Below are positions 1 through 8,400 of a DNA stretch of 12,037 bases, in pieces. Source of the stretch: an uncultured Clostridia bacterium. Its GTDB lineage: Bacteria > Bacillota > Clostridia > TANB77 > CAG-508. The position numbers and the translations under genes are program-made. The stretch lies in contig CANRFS010000030.1 of assembly GCA_947629965.1 (NCBI GenBank), positions 1 through 12,037 on the forward strand. The letters run 5' to 3'. The notes beneath the pieces are model-generated. The model saw only the letters and a program-made list of their open reading frames with translations. It ran no database searches and had not been told where the DNA came from. Numbering within the stretch: the first letter of the stretch is position 1; each line of letters starts with the position of its first letter.

Positions 1-220
1 ACCTTAGAATCCAAGGGATCTGCTGTATCTAGGCCACCTAGTTCTATAGTAGCTGCAAAATTTAAGCTAATATACAACTTAATACCAAAACTTTCAAATA
101 CATCTGATAATTTCTCCAGTTTACTATAGTACCTTTCACTAATTAATTCTGTTGCGCTGTCTTTAACATTTACATTGTTAATAACAGTTGCATTAATACC
201 AGAAGAAGCAATTAATCTTG
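1..220 (-). pseudogene. GH67 alpha-glucuronidase fragment, truncated at both visible ends
   Basis: The minus strand of the first ~220 bases reads as an internal piece of a family GH67 alpha-glucuronidase, the enzyme that removes (4-O-methyl)glucuronic acid from xylan oligosaccharides. The translation contains GINATVINNVNV, then SERYYSKLEKLSDVFESFG, then NFAATIELGGLDTADPLDS, all matching conserved stretches of this family as I know it. It runs off the window at base 1. On its N-terminal side the match carries on through ARLIASSGIN and stops near base 205-222, where glycosyltransferase sequence begins on the other strand. It has no start codon or ribosome binding site here, so within the window it is a remnant. 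The full gene may have existed on another molecule, or the piece may have been joined by rearrangement or by a chimeric read or assembly. The family call is firm; the state of the gene is not known. Confidence 0.75.
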
Positions 221-1149
221 CATTAGATAGTGATGTAGTTATAATGGGTTCTACTAAAACTGATGAATACATAACAGAAAGGTTAAAGCAAGATAAACTA
301 ACATTTAGATATTATGCTAGAATATTTTATAGAGGAATATTTAGCATATTTGATTTAAAAAATTTAAAGATAGTTTATAACAAACACTTCAAATATAGTA
401 AAAATAAAAATCTGTATTTGTTATGTTCAAGTGGATATGGACCAAAAGATTTTAATAAATTTGGAATGTATGTAAACAAGTGCTTTAAATGGGGATATTT
501 TCCAGAGACAAAATTCTATGATGAAAAAGAGTTATTAGAAAAAAAGCAAAATGAAAAAGTAAAAATAATTTGGGTAGGACGATTCATAAAATGGAAACAT
601 CCAGAAGATATGGTTAGGTTAGCACAAGAATTAAAGAAAAATGGATATAAATTCGAGATTGAAATGTTAGGTAATGGCCCCTTGTTTGATAAAATTAAAA
701 GTCAGATTAAAAAATACAATTTAGAAAAAGAAATTAAATTAATTGGTGCTGTTGATAGTGATAATGTTAGAGATTACATGGAGAAATCTAATATATTTAT
801 ATGCACAAGTGACCAAACAGAAAGATGGGGAGTAGTAGTAAATGAATCAATGAATAGTGGCTGTGCGGTAATCGTTTACAAAAAAGTTGGAGCAGTACCA
901 TTTCTAATAAACAATAACGACAATGGATATTATTATACAAATTTTAAAGATTTATATAATAAAACTGTTGAATTAATTGAAAACAAAGAAAAAAGAGAGA
1001 AGTTTTCTATAAATGCGTATAGAACAATTTCAAATATATGGACAGCAAAAAACGCAACAAAAAATCTAGAATTGCTAATAAATTCAATAATAAGCAACCA
1101 AGAAAACCCAGTAAAAGAAGGACCTGGCAGTAATGCTTATCCAGTATAA
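175..1149 (+). pseudogene. GT4-type glycosyltransferase, N-terminus missing
   Basis: This is a glycosyltransferase of the GT-B fold, family 4 (group 1) type, which moves a sugar from a nucleotide sugar onto an acceptor, usually in capsule, exopolysaccharide or cell-wall glycan synthesis. The C-terminal donor-binding half is clear: VKIIWVGRFIKWKHPEDM near residues 131-148, EMLGNGPL, and the EX7E motif with Glu216 and Glu224 in TERWGVVVNES. The open frame begins at a TTG at 175, but the first 12 to 15 codons are the antisense of the GH67 fragment and there is no ribosome binding site, so this is not a natural start. True homology begins near ALDSDVVIMGS (about residue 16). Family members usually have 350-380 residues, so roughly 50-70 N-terminal residues, part of the acceptor domain, are missing. 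The acceptor and donor sugars cannot be told. The gene ends shortly before the galK promoter, with no clear terminator between. Confidence 0.75.
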
Positions 1150-1165
1150 AAATTAAATGAAATAG

Positions 1166-1195
1166 TTGATTTTAAAAAAATTTTTATGGTAAAAT
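1166..1195 (+). promoter_or_regulatory. Sigma-A type promoter with extended -10 for galK
   Basis: A TTGATT -35 box (1166-1171) is followed after 18 bases by TAAAAT (1190-1195), preceded by TGG, which makes an extended -10 element. Transcription would begin about 40 bases before galK. It is placed correctly for galK and the following coaW. No operator-like inverted repeat was seen around it. Confidence 0.55.
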
Positions 1196-1242
1196 GTTTT
1201 TTATAAAATAATATTAAAATTTATGATTTTATGGAGTATAAA

Positions 1243-2406
1243 ATGAAAGAAGAAATAAAAGTAAAATTTGTAGAATTATTTGGAAATGGCGGAGATATAA
1301 AAGTATACTTTGCCCCAGGAAGAGTTAATTTAATAGGAGAGCATACAGACTATAATGGAGGGCATGTTTTTCCATGTGCGCTTACAATGGGTACATATGC
1401 AGTTGCAAGAAAAAGAAATGATAATAAGTTAAGATTCTATTCAATGAACTTTGAAAAATTAGGAATTTTAGAAAGTTCAATAGATGAATTAAAATATAAT
1501 CCAAAAGAAAATTGGATTAATTATCCTAAATCTATGATTTGGGCATTAAAAAGTGAAGGATATACTATAGATGCAGGTTTTGATATTTTATATAATGGAA
1601 CTATACCAAATCAAGCAGGACTTTCATCATCAGCTTCTATAGAAGTACTAACAGGTTTTGTATTAAAAGATTTATTTGATTTAGATTTAGATATGGTAAA
1701 ACTAGCATTGCTTGGGCAGAAAGCAGAAAATAAATATGTTGGTGTAAATTGTGGAATAATGGATCAATTTATAATAGCAAATGGAAAAAAAGACTGTGCA
1801 ATATTTTTAGATACAGCAAATTTACAATATGAATATGCTCCTGTTATATTAAAAGAGGAAAGAATAGTTATAATGAATACAAATAAAAAAAGAGGTCTTG
1901 GCGATTCTAAATATAATGAAAGAAGAGCAGAATGTGAAAAAGCATTAACAGAGTTGCAAGAAAAGCTAAATATTAAAACACTTGGGGAGCTTACAGAACA
2001 AGAATTTGAAGAATATAAATATTTAATAAAAGATGAAAACAGAAAAAAAAGAGCAAAACATGCAGTATATGAAAATCAAAGAACTATAAAAGCTGTTAAG
2101 GCATTAAAAGAAAACAAAATAGACTTATTAGGAAAATTAATGATAGAATCACATAATTCATTACGAGACGATTATGAAGTAACAGGTAAAGAATTAGATA
2201 CACTAGTAGAAGAAAGTTTAAAACAAGAAGGCGTTATAGGTGCAAGAATGACAGGAGCAGGATTTGGAGGTTGCGCTGTAAGTATAGTAAAAAAAGACAA
2301 AATAGAAGATTTTATTAAAAATGTAGGAAAAGCATATAAAGATAAAATTGGTTATGATGCAGATTTTTATGCTGTTGAAATAGGAAATGGTCCGGTATTA
2401 TTATAA
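1243..2406 (+). CDS. galK: Galactokinase
   Basis: Galactokinase, a GHMP-family kinase of the cytoplasm, phosphorylates alpha-D-galactose with ATP to galactose-1-phosphate, the first kinase step of the Leloir pathway. All three GHMP motifs are visible: the galactokinase signature GRVNLIGEHTDYNGG (residues 26-40), the phosphate-binding loop GLSSSAS, and GARMTGAGFGGCAVS near the C-terminus. The expected catalytic pair is Arg27 and Asp174 (in CGIMDQF). An in-frame ATG also exists at 1231, but the ATG at 1243 is preferred: GGAG at 1233-1236 lies six bases before it, the site at 1231 has no ribosome binding site, and the resulting 387 residues match the usual family length. coaW follows after 18 bases, so the two probably share a transcript. 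galT and galE are not in the window. Intact, with codon use typical of its neighbours. Confidence 0.95.
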   Translation: MKEEIKVKFVELFGNGGDIKVYFAPGRVNLIGEHTDYNGGHVFPCALTMGTYAVARKRNDNKLRFYSMNFEKLGILESSIDELKYNPKENWINYPKSMIWALKSEGYTIDAGFDILYNGTIPNQAGLSSSASIEVLTGFVLKDLFDLDLDMVKLALLGQKAENKYVGVNCGIMDQFIIANGKKDCAIFLDTANLQYEYAPVILKEERIVIMNTNKKRGLGDSKYNERRAECEKALTELQEKLNIKTLGELTEQEFEEYKYLIKDENRKKRAKHAVYENQRTIKAVKALKENKIDLLGKLMIESHNSLRDDYEVTGKELDTLVEESLKQEGVIGARMTGAGFGGCAVSIVKKDKIEDFIKNVGKAYKDKIGYDADFYAVEIGNGPVLL

Positions 2407-2424
2407 GTTTTAGGGGAGATAAAT

Positions 2425-3226
2425 GTGAGTATTATAGGTATTGATGTAGGGAGTACTACAACAAAAATAATAGAATACAACGATAAAAAAATAATAAAAA
2501 GTAAAATTTCATTAAATAGAAATGTTGAAGAAGTGTTAGAAGAATTTATAGGATATAACAGCATAGATATTAATAATATAGAAAAAATGGTTATAACAGG
2601 AATAGGAGCAAATAAATTTAAAACTACTAAATATAATATTCCAATAAAAATAGCAAGAGAATTTGAGGCAATTGCTACAGGAGGATTAAATTTAGCAAAT
2701 AAAAAAGAGGCACTCATAGTAAGTATTGGAACAGGTACAGCACTTATTAGAGCTAATAAAGAAAAGATAGTTCATCTAGGTGGAACTCGGAATTGGTGCG
2801 GGAACATTAACGATGCTATGCAAAAGATTTAGCAATGCAAATTCATTTGAAGAAATAGTTGAGTTAGTTGAGAAAGGTGATCTATCAAAAATTGATATAA
2901 GAATTTGTGATAGAACAGATGAAAAAATAGATACATTACCATATGACTTAACACTTTCTAATTTTGGAAACTTAAAAGAAGATGCAACAGATGCTGACAT
3001 AGCACTTGGAATATTACATATGATATTTGAAATAATTGGTATGATGGCAGTGTTTGCAACTAAGAACGATACTATAAAAGAGGCTATATTAATTGGAAAT
3101 ATTGTAACAATTCCAAATGTAAAAAAAATGTTAAAACAGATAGAAGATTTACACAATATAAAATTTATAATTCCAGAAAATCCGCAATTTGCTGTTGCAA
3201 TTGGTGCAATACAAAGTTTAGAATAG
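2425..3226 (+). CDS. coaW: Type II pantothenate kinase, interrupted by a +1 frameshift
   Basis: Type II pantothenate kinase phosphorylates pantothenate with ATP, the first step of coenzyme A synthesis. The N-terminal phosphate loop GIDVGSTTTK (residues 5-14), the catalytic-glutamate region REFEAIATGG (78-87), the ATP-binding SIGTGTAL and the loop HLGGT(GIGAGT) are those of the CoaW / fumble-like family. The start is GTG at 2425, with GGGGAG at 2413-2418; the nearby ATG at 2423 meets a stop at once. The frame from 2425 ends at 2832, and the rest of the protein is in the next frame up to 3226. Dropping one base, C2788, joins the two halves exactly as HLGGT-GIGAGTLTMLCKRF and gives about 266 residues, the usual length of bacterial CoaW. 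As written, no full-length protein is made without recoding. If the extra base is real, either the gene is dead or the ribosome shifts at the CGG codon created there. Confidence 0.85.
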
Positions 3227-3249
3227 TATATAAATTATTACATTTAACA

Positions 3250-3278
3250 TTGACAAAGAAAAGTTTTTAATAGATAAT
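3250..3278 (+). promoter_or_regulatory. Near-consensus sigma-A promoter for glgP
   Basis: TTGACA (3250-3255), a 17-base spacer and GATAAT (3273-3278) form an almost perfect housekeeping promoter. The start point would lie near 3285, leaving a leader of about 60 bases before glgP. It suggests strong expression of glgP and possibly pyk. Confidence 0.75.
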
Positions 3279-3345
3279 AAAGTATATTGAATTAATATAT
3301 AACATAAGAAAAATTATTTTTAATCACAAAGGAGGTACATTACAA

Positions 3346-5907
3346 ATGTACATATTTAATAAAATTACAGTAAATCCACAATTACCTAAAAAAATAGAAA
3401 AATTATCAGAAATTTCAAATAATTTATGGTGGTCATGGAATACAGAATATTTAAAATTATTTAAAAAAATTGATATAGATTTATGGGAAAGAATAGGTAG
3501 AAATCCTGTAAAATTTCTAAAACAAGTTGATCAAGAAAAACTAGAAAAAATTGCAGAAGATTCTGAATTTATAAAAGAATATAATAAAAATGTAGAAAAC
3601 TTTGTGGGATATATGAATAGTAAAAATACTTGGTTTAGCAGAACATATCCTGAAAATAAAAATGATTTAATTGCATATTTTTCTGCAGAATATGGATTAG
3701 ATGAGATTCTTCCAATATATTCTGGTGGACTTGGAATTTTATCTGGAGATCACTTGAAATCTTCAAGCGACTTAGGCCTTCCATTAGTAGCAGTAGGTTT
3801 ATTATATAAAAATGGTTATTTCCATCAAAACATAAACAATAGTGGTATGCAAGAGAGCCAGTACCATGATATAGAATTAAATAATTTGCCAATATCTCCT
3901 GTAAAAAAAGGAACAGGGGAAGATTTACTTATTTCTATTAAAATGCCTAATTCAAAATTATATTTAAAAGTTTGGAAAATAGCAGTAGGCAGAGTTAATT
4001 TATACTTATTGGATTCAGATATAGACGAAAATTCAGAAGAATATAGAAAAATAACATTAAGACTTTATGGTGGAGACCAAGAAATGAGAATACAGCAAGA
4101 AGTAGTGTTAGGAGTAGGAGGAGTAAACTTATTAAAAGAATTAGGACTTAATCCAACTGTATATCATATGAATGAAGGACATTCATCTTTCTTGGTATTA
4201 GAATTAATTAAAAACGTAATGGAAGAAAAAAAGGTGTCATTTAATATAGCAAAAGATATTGTTACAGCTAAAACAGTATTTACAACACATACACCAGTAC
4301 CTGCAGGAAATGATATATTTCCAACAACATTAGTAGAAAAATATTTTAAAGATTTTTGGAAGAAACTAGGAATTTCTAAAGAGGAATTTTTAGGATTAGG
4401 AATGAAACCAAAAGAAGAAAATAAAACAACTTTTAATATGGGAATACTTGCTTTAAAAGTAGCAGGAAAAAAGAACGGAGTAAGTAAACTTCATGGAGCA
4501 GTTTCAAGAGAACTATTTGGAGATGTATGGCCAGAAATTGCACCAAACGAATCACCAATCACATATGTAACAAACGGAGTACATACTTGCACATGGCTTG
4601 CACCAAATTTAAAAGAATTATACAACAAATATTTAGTGCCATTTTGGCAAGATAAAATACATATAAACGAAACATGGGAAAAAATAAATAGTATTCCAGA
4701 TAAAGAATTATGGAACGCGCATCAAGTAAGAAAAGAAAAATTATTAAATTTAGTTAGAGAAAATGTAACAAGTAGATTAAGAAGATATGGATTGCATTAT
4801 GATGAAGTAAAAGAAATTACATCAAAACTAAATCCTAATGCACTAACAATAGGTTTTGCAAGAAGATTTGCTACATACAAAAGAGCAACTTTAATTTTTA
4901 AAGATTTAGAAAGAATAACACAAATATTAAATGATGAATCAAGACCAGTGCAATTAATATTTGCAGGTAAGGCTCATCCTAAAGATATAGAAGGACAAAA
5001 TTTAATAAAAAGAATACATGAAATATCTTTGATGCCACAATTTAAAGGAAAGATATTTTTACTTGAAGGGTATGACATGGTAATGGCAAGACATCTTATT
5101 TCTGGAGTAGATGTATGGCTTAATAATCCAAGAAGACCAATGGAAGCTTCTGGAACTAGTGGAGAAAAGGCATCAGTAAATGGTGTTGTAAACTTTAGTA
5201 TTTTAGATGGTTGGTGGGCAGAAGGATACAACCAAAGAAATGGTTGGGCAATTGGAACAAACGCAGAATATTATTCTTATGAAGAACAAGATAAAGCAGA
5301 TAGTGATAGCATATACACGATTTTAGAGAATAAAATTATACCAGCGTATTATAATAAAAAAGACGGAATTTCCAAAGAGTGGATGGAATACATGAAAAAT
5401 TCTATAATATCAACAGGTGGAAACTACAGTATGGCAAGAATGATTACACAATATACAAGTGATTTATATATACCTTTATGTAATTTAACTAACAAGTATT
5501 TTAATAATTTAGAATTAGTTACTGAATATAATAAAATAAAAGATGGATTGTATGCAAATTGGGATGATATAGAAATTACTCAAAATAACAATCTTGATAA
5601 TATATCAATGGATGCTGGAAAAAATATAGAAGTGTCTTGTAATGTAAAATTACCTAACATTAATCAAGAAAACATTGAGGCACAAGTATATTATGGAAAA
5701 ATATTAGACAATGGAACAATAGAAAATATAAGCATTATTCCAATGAATTTAGTAAATAGCAATGACGAAGAAAAAATTTATACATATAATGCAAAAATTG
5801 AATTAAAAACAGGTGGAAATTATGGATACACATTTAGAGTAATGCCAAAACATGAAATGTTATTAGACAGCGCTAATTTAAATTTAATAAAATGGATAAC
5901 AAAATAG
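3346..5907 (+). CDS. glgP: Alpha-glucan (glycogen/maltodextrin) phosphorylase
   Basis: This GT35 phosphorylase uses pyridoxal phosphate to cleave alpha-1,4-glucan ends with phosphate, releasing glucose-1-phosphate for glycolysis. At 853 residues it belongs to the bacterial subgroup with an N-terminal DUF3417-type domain, seen as LSEISNNLWWSWNTEYLKLF and DLWERIGRNPVKFL (residues 20-65). The catalytic body follows: AYFSAEYGLDEILPIYSGGLGILSGDHLK split over residues 108-136, YHMNEGHSSFLVLE, TTHTPVPAGNDIF, and the cofactor site RPMEASGTSGEKASVNG with the PLP lysine at about residue 608. The last 120 residues or so form a more variable beta-rich tail. The ATG at 3346 has AAAGGAGG at 3329-3336 and its own strong promoter. 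pyk begins 38 bases after the stop with no terminator between, so both may be co-transcribed. The gene is intact. Whether glycogen or maltodextrin is the preferred substrate cannot be decided from sequence. Confidence 0.95.
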   Translation: MYIFNKITVNPQLPKKIEKLSEISNNLWWSWNTEYLKLFKKIDIDLWERIGRNPVKFLKQVDQEKLEKIAEDSEFIKEYNKNVENFVGYMNSKNTWFSRTYPENKNDLIAYFSAEYGLDEILPIYSGGLGILSGDHLKSSSDLGLPLVAVGLLYKNGYFHQNINNSGMQESQYHDIELNNLPISPVKKGTGEDLLISIKMPNSKLYLKVWKIAVGRVNLYLLDSDIDENSEEYRKITLRLYGGDQEMRIQQEVVLGVGGVNLLKELGLNPTVYHMNEGHSSFLVLELIKNVMEEKKVSFNIAKDIVTAKTVFTTHTPVPAGNDIFPTTLVEKYFKDFWKKLGISKEEFLGLGMKPKEENKTTFNMGILALKVAGKKNGVSKLHGAVSRELFGDVWPEIAPNESPITYVTNGVHTCTWLAPNLKELYNKYLVPFWQDKIHINETWEKINSIPDKELWNAHQVRKEKLLNLVRENVTSRLRRYGLHYDEVKEITSKLNPNALTIGFARRFATYKRATLIFKDLERITQILNDESRPVQLIFAGKAHPKDIEGQNLIKRIHEISLMPQFKGKIFLLEGYDMVMARHLISGVDVWLNNPRRPMEASGTSGEKASVNGVVNFSILDGWWAEGYNQRNGWAIGTNAEYYSYEEQDKADSDSIYTILENKIIPAYYNKKDGISKEWMEYMKNSIISTGGNYSMARMITQYTSDLYIPLCNLTNKYFNNLELVTEYNKIKDGLYANWDDIEITQNNNLDNISMDAGKNIEVSCNVKLPNINQENIEAQVYYGKILDNGTIENISIIPMNLVNSNDEEKIYTYNAKIELKTGGNYGYTFRVMPKHEMLLDSANLNLIKWITK

Positions 5908-5945
5908 TTAATCATAAATATTAAGAATAGAGGGATGGATAAGTT

Positions 5946-7386
5946 ATGAGAAAAACAAAAATAGTATGTACTTTAGGACCTGCAACAGACAGTAAAGAAG
6001 TATTAGAAGAATTAATGAAAGCAGGTATGAATGTAGCTAGAATTAATTTTTCACACGGAAATTATCAAGATCAAGAAGAAAGAATCAATTTATTTAAATC
6101 TGTACGAGATAAATTAGAATTACCTATCCCACTTTTATTAGATACACAAGGACCTGAAATAAGAATAGGAAAGTTTAAAGAGCCACAAGTATTTTTAGAA
6201 GATGGAAAAACATTTACTTTACTAAACAATGATGAATTAGGTGATGAGACTAAAGTATCTATAACTTATAAAAATTTATACAATGATGTTGAAAAAGGTA
6301 AAACTATTTTAATAAATGATGGAACTATAGAATTAAGAGTAAAAGAAATAATAGAAAAGGATATAGTTTGTGAAATAATACATGGTGGATATTTAACAAA
6401 CAGAAAGAGTATAAATGTACCAGATTTAGTGTTAAACTTGCCAAGTATAACACAAAAAGATATAGACGATATCAAATATGGAATTAAAGTAGGGTTTGAT
6501 TATATTGCTGCATCTTTTGTTAGAAAACCTGAAGACGTATTAGCAATAAAACAAGTTTTAAAAGAAAATAATGGGGAACATATAAAAGTCATTTCAAAAA
6601 TAGAAAATAGAGAAGGAATAAATAATTTTGATGAAATTTTAAAAGTTTCAGATGGAATTATGGTAGCAAGAGGAGATTTAGGTGTAGAAATTCCAATGGA
6701 AGAAGTACCAATTTATCAAAAACAATTTATAAAGAAAACTTATGCACAAGGAAAGCCGGTAATTACTGCAACACAAATGCTAGAATCTATGATTACTAAT
6801 TCTAGACCAACAAGAGCAGAGGTAAGTGATATAGCAAATGCTATATACGATGGAAGTAGCGCAATAATGCTTTCACGGAGAAACAGCAACAGGTAATTAC
6901 CCAGTAGAATGTGTTAAAGTAATGAATAAAGTTGCTATAGCAATAGAAAATTCTTTAAAATATTGGAAAAGATTTAAACACAGAGAATATAATTTAGAAG
7001 AATTAGATTATAACTTTAATATGAATTATTCAGTATGTATGTTAGCAACAAATGTAAATGCAAAAGCAATAATTGCATATACCGATACAGGAGATACAGC
7101 AAGGATAGTATCTAGCTTTGGACCAGAATGCTCAGTATTTGCAATAACAGAAAATGAAATAACTTATAGACAATTAGGTCTATGTTGGAATATTATCCCA
7201 AAACTATTTAACCATAAGGAAAGTATTGATAAATTAGTTCGTGTTGGAATAGACACTTTAAAGAAAGAAGAATTTTTAGAAAAAGGGGATACTGTTGTAA
7301 TAGCAGGTGGAGCGAAAGCTGTATCCGATTTATCTGATGAAGAAGCATCTGTAAACACTTCAATGGGTGGAATTGTTAAAATATAA
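5946..7386 (+). CDS. pyk: Pyruvate kinase, interrupted by a +1 frameshift
   Basis: Pyruvate kinase transfers phosphate from phosphoenolpyruvate to ADP, the last step of glycolysis. Conserved parts are clear: RKTKIVCTLGPATDS at the N-terminus, ARINFSHG, LLDTQGPEIRIG (residues 64-75), VISKIENREGINNFDEI with the catalytic lysine, GIMVARGDLGVEIP, and ITATQMLESMITNSRPTRAE. The frame from 5946 stops at 6896 after MLSRRNSNR, whereas the family continues MLSGETATG. Removing one base, C6876, restores SGETATGNYPVECVKVMNKVAI and the frame runs on to 7386 through the C-terminal allosteric domain. The joined protein is about 479 residues, the normal length for a form without the extra PEP-utiliser domain. 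ATG 5946 has AGAGGGA at 5929-5935. The ATG at 6922 inside the second part is not a real start. The gene is followed by the hairpin at 7414-7449. Confidence 0.9.
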
Positions 7387-7413
7387 AACAAAAATTAAAA
7401 TTTAATATCAAAT

Positions 7414-7449
7414 AAACAGGTTACCTATCTTACGATAGGTAACCTGTTT
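7414..7449. terminator. Perfect 16-bp inverted repeat, likely bidirectional terminator
   Basis: The arms 7414-7429 and 7434-7449 are perfect inverted copies (AAACAGGTTACCTATC and its complement) with a TTAC loop. It lies 27 bases after the pyk stop and 9 bases beyond the end of the convergent lipoprotein gene, so it can serve both. The arms end in AAA and TTT, but the following T-tracts are modest on both strands. Confidence 0.8.
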
Positions 7450-7458
7450 AAGAATTTG

Positions 7459-8400
7459 CTAAGGTCTTATTTTTTGGGAGTTGTATGATCCCTCATACAA
7501 TGGATCAACTAGCTTTAGTTGATCATTTGGAGATTCACACAAAACCTTTACAGCCCCATCTGTTGTTTGCAACAGAATCTGTCCGGACAAGTCAGAATGG
7601 TACTGATAGTCCGAATCAAGAACCCGTTGCACATTATCTGCAACGATTTTTCCAGTCAGAACTGGAATCTTATCTTGACCATAACTTGCAGAAAATATGA
7701 TCAAGTGATTGTCTACACGGAAAATGTAGCCGAGATGGCTACTGTATCCACAGTAGACGGTGTCTTTTCCAGAGACCGGCAGATCATACGATGCAATGAC
7801 CTTGTCAAAAGACCATATACTGATCTTATGAGTATTGGTCTCATCGTACATGATGTTGAAGAACATTCTACGAGAGAGAGTTCTTAAAGATGAAGAGCCA
7901 TCGTAGTGAGTGTAAACTGAGGGCACGCTATAATACCGCCCTCCTACGATTTCATTCTCTACCGATCCATAATCGGATAGGTAAAAAACTACATATGCGC
8001 TGCCATCTGGGACTCTTGCAAGAAGAGGATAGCAGAGCTTTTCATTCCCTTTAAAGAGAAATCCATCTCTTAAAGAGAAGGAATCCTCAAGTTTAGAAAC
8101 TTTCTCATAGACATCTTCCGGAGAAGACTCTGCATAGTTCGAAAGGTAATACTCCCGAACGTATAAAGAAGCTTCAGATTCCAAGGTAGGAACATCCAAG
8201 TCAAGTTGACTATCAGATGTCTGCTCTACTGGGTTTGCCTCTTGCTTTTCGGAGGGTGTTTCTTGAGTTTCGTTGTTTGTTTGATTTGTTGGATTGGTTG
8301 GTGCCTCGGGTGTTGCTTTTTCCTGTGATGAGCATCCTGTTAGCATTGCAATTACCATAGCAATTGCAAGGATGAAGCTGATTGCCTTGAGTTTTTTCAT
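7459..8400 (-). CDS. Secreted lipoprotein of unknown function, compositionally foreign
   Basis: The protein begins MKKLKAISFILAIAMVIAMLTGCSS: a short basic end, a hydrophobic stretch, then an LTGC lipobox with the lipidated cysteine at residue 23. It should be exported and anchored to the outer face of the membrane. Residues 24-75 are a low-complexity Pro/Thr/Asn/Gln/Glu linker (NPTNQTNNETQETP and similar). The remaining ~235 residues look like a globular, beta-rich domain that I cannot assign to a family. The start ATG has AAGGAG eight bases before it, and an extended -10 promoter lies ~135 bases upstream. GC content is visibly higher than in all neighbours, and at least three arginines are written CGG, a codon otherwise seen here only at the coaW and pyk frameshifts. 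This points to recent acquisition from another bacterium. No mobile gene or target duplication accompanies it. Confidence 0.8.
   Translation of the reverse strand: MKKLKAISFILAIAMVIAMLTGCSSQEKATPEAPTNPTNQTNNETQETPSEKQEANPVEQTSDSQLDLDVPTLESEASLYVREYYLSNYAESSPEDVYEKVSKLEDSFSLRDGFLFKGNEKLCYPLLARVPDGSAYVVFYLSDYGSVENEIVGGRYYSVPSVYTHYDGSSSLRTLSRRMFFNIMYDETNTHKISIWSFDKVIASYDLPVSGKDTVYCGYSSHLGYIFRVDNHLIIFSASYGQDKIPVLTGKIVADNVQRVLDSDYQYHSDLSGQILLQTTDGAVKVLCESPNDQLKLVDPLYEGSYNSQKIRP

Noticed and set aside
1231..1242. An earlier galK start at ATG 1231
   Set aside because: There is no ribosome binding site before it, while GGAG within these very bases is well placed for ATG 1243.
2776..3156. Open minus-strand frame opposite coaW
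   Set aside because: It is a shadow of the AT-rich coding strand, with low-complexity Ile/Ser/Phe content, no start signal and no family resemblance.
6922..7386. A separate gene starting at the ATG at 6922
   Set aside because: It is the C-terminal part of pyruvate kinase; its frame extends upstream to join the first part at 6876 and no ribosome binding site is present.
7485..7887. Plus-strand frames inside the lipoprotein gene
   Set aside because: They lie opposite a well-supported minus-strand gene with signal peptide, ribosome binding site and promoter, and have no recognisable motifs.
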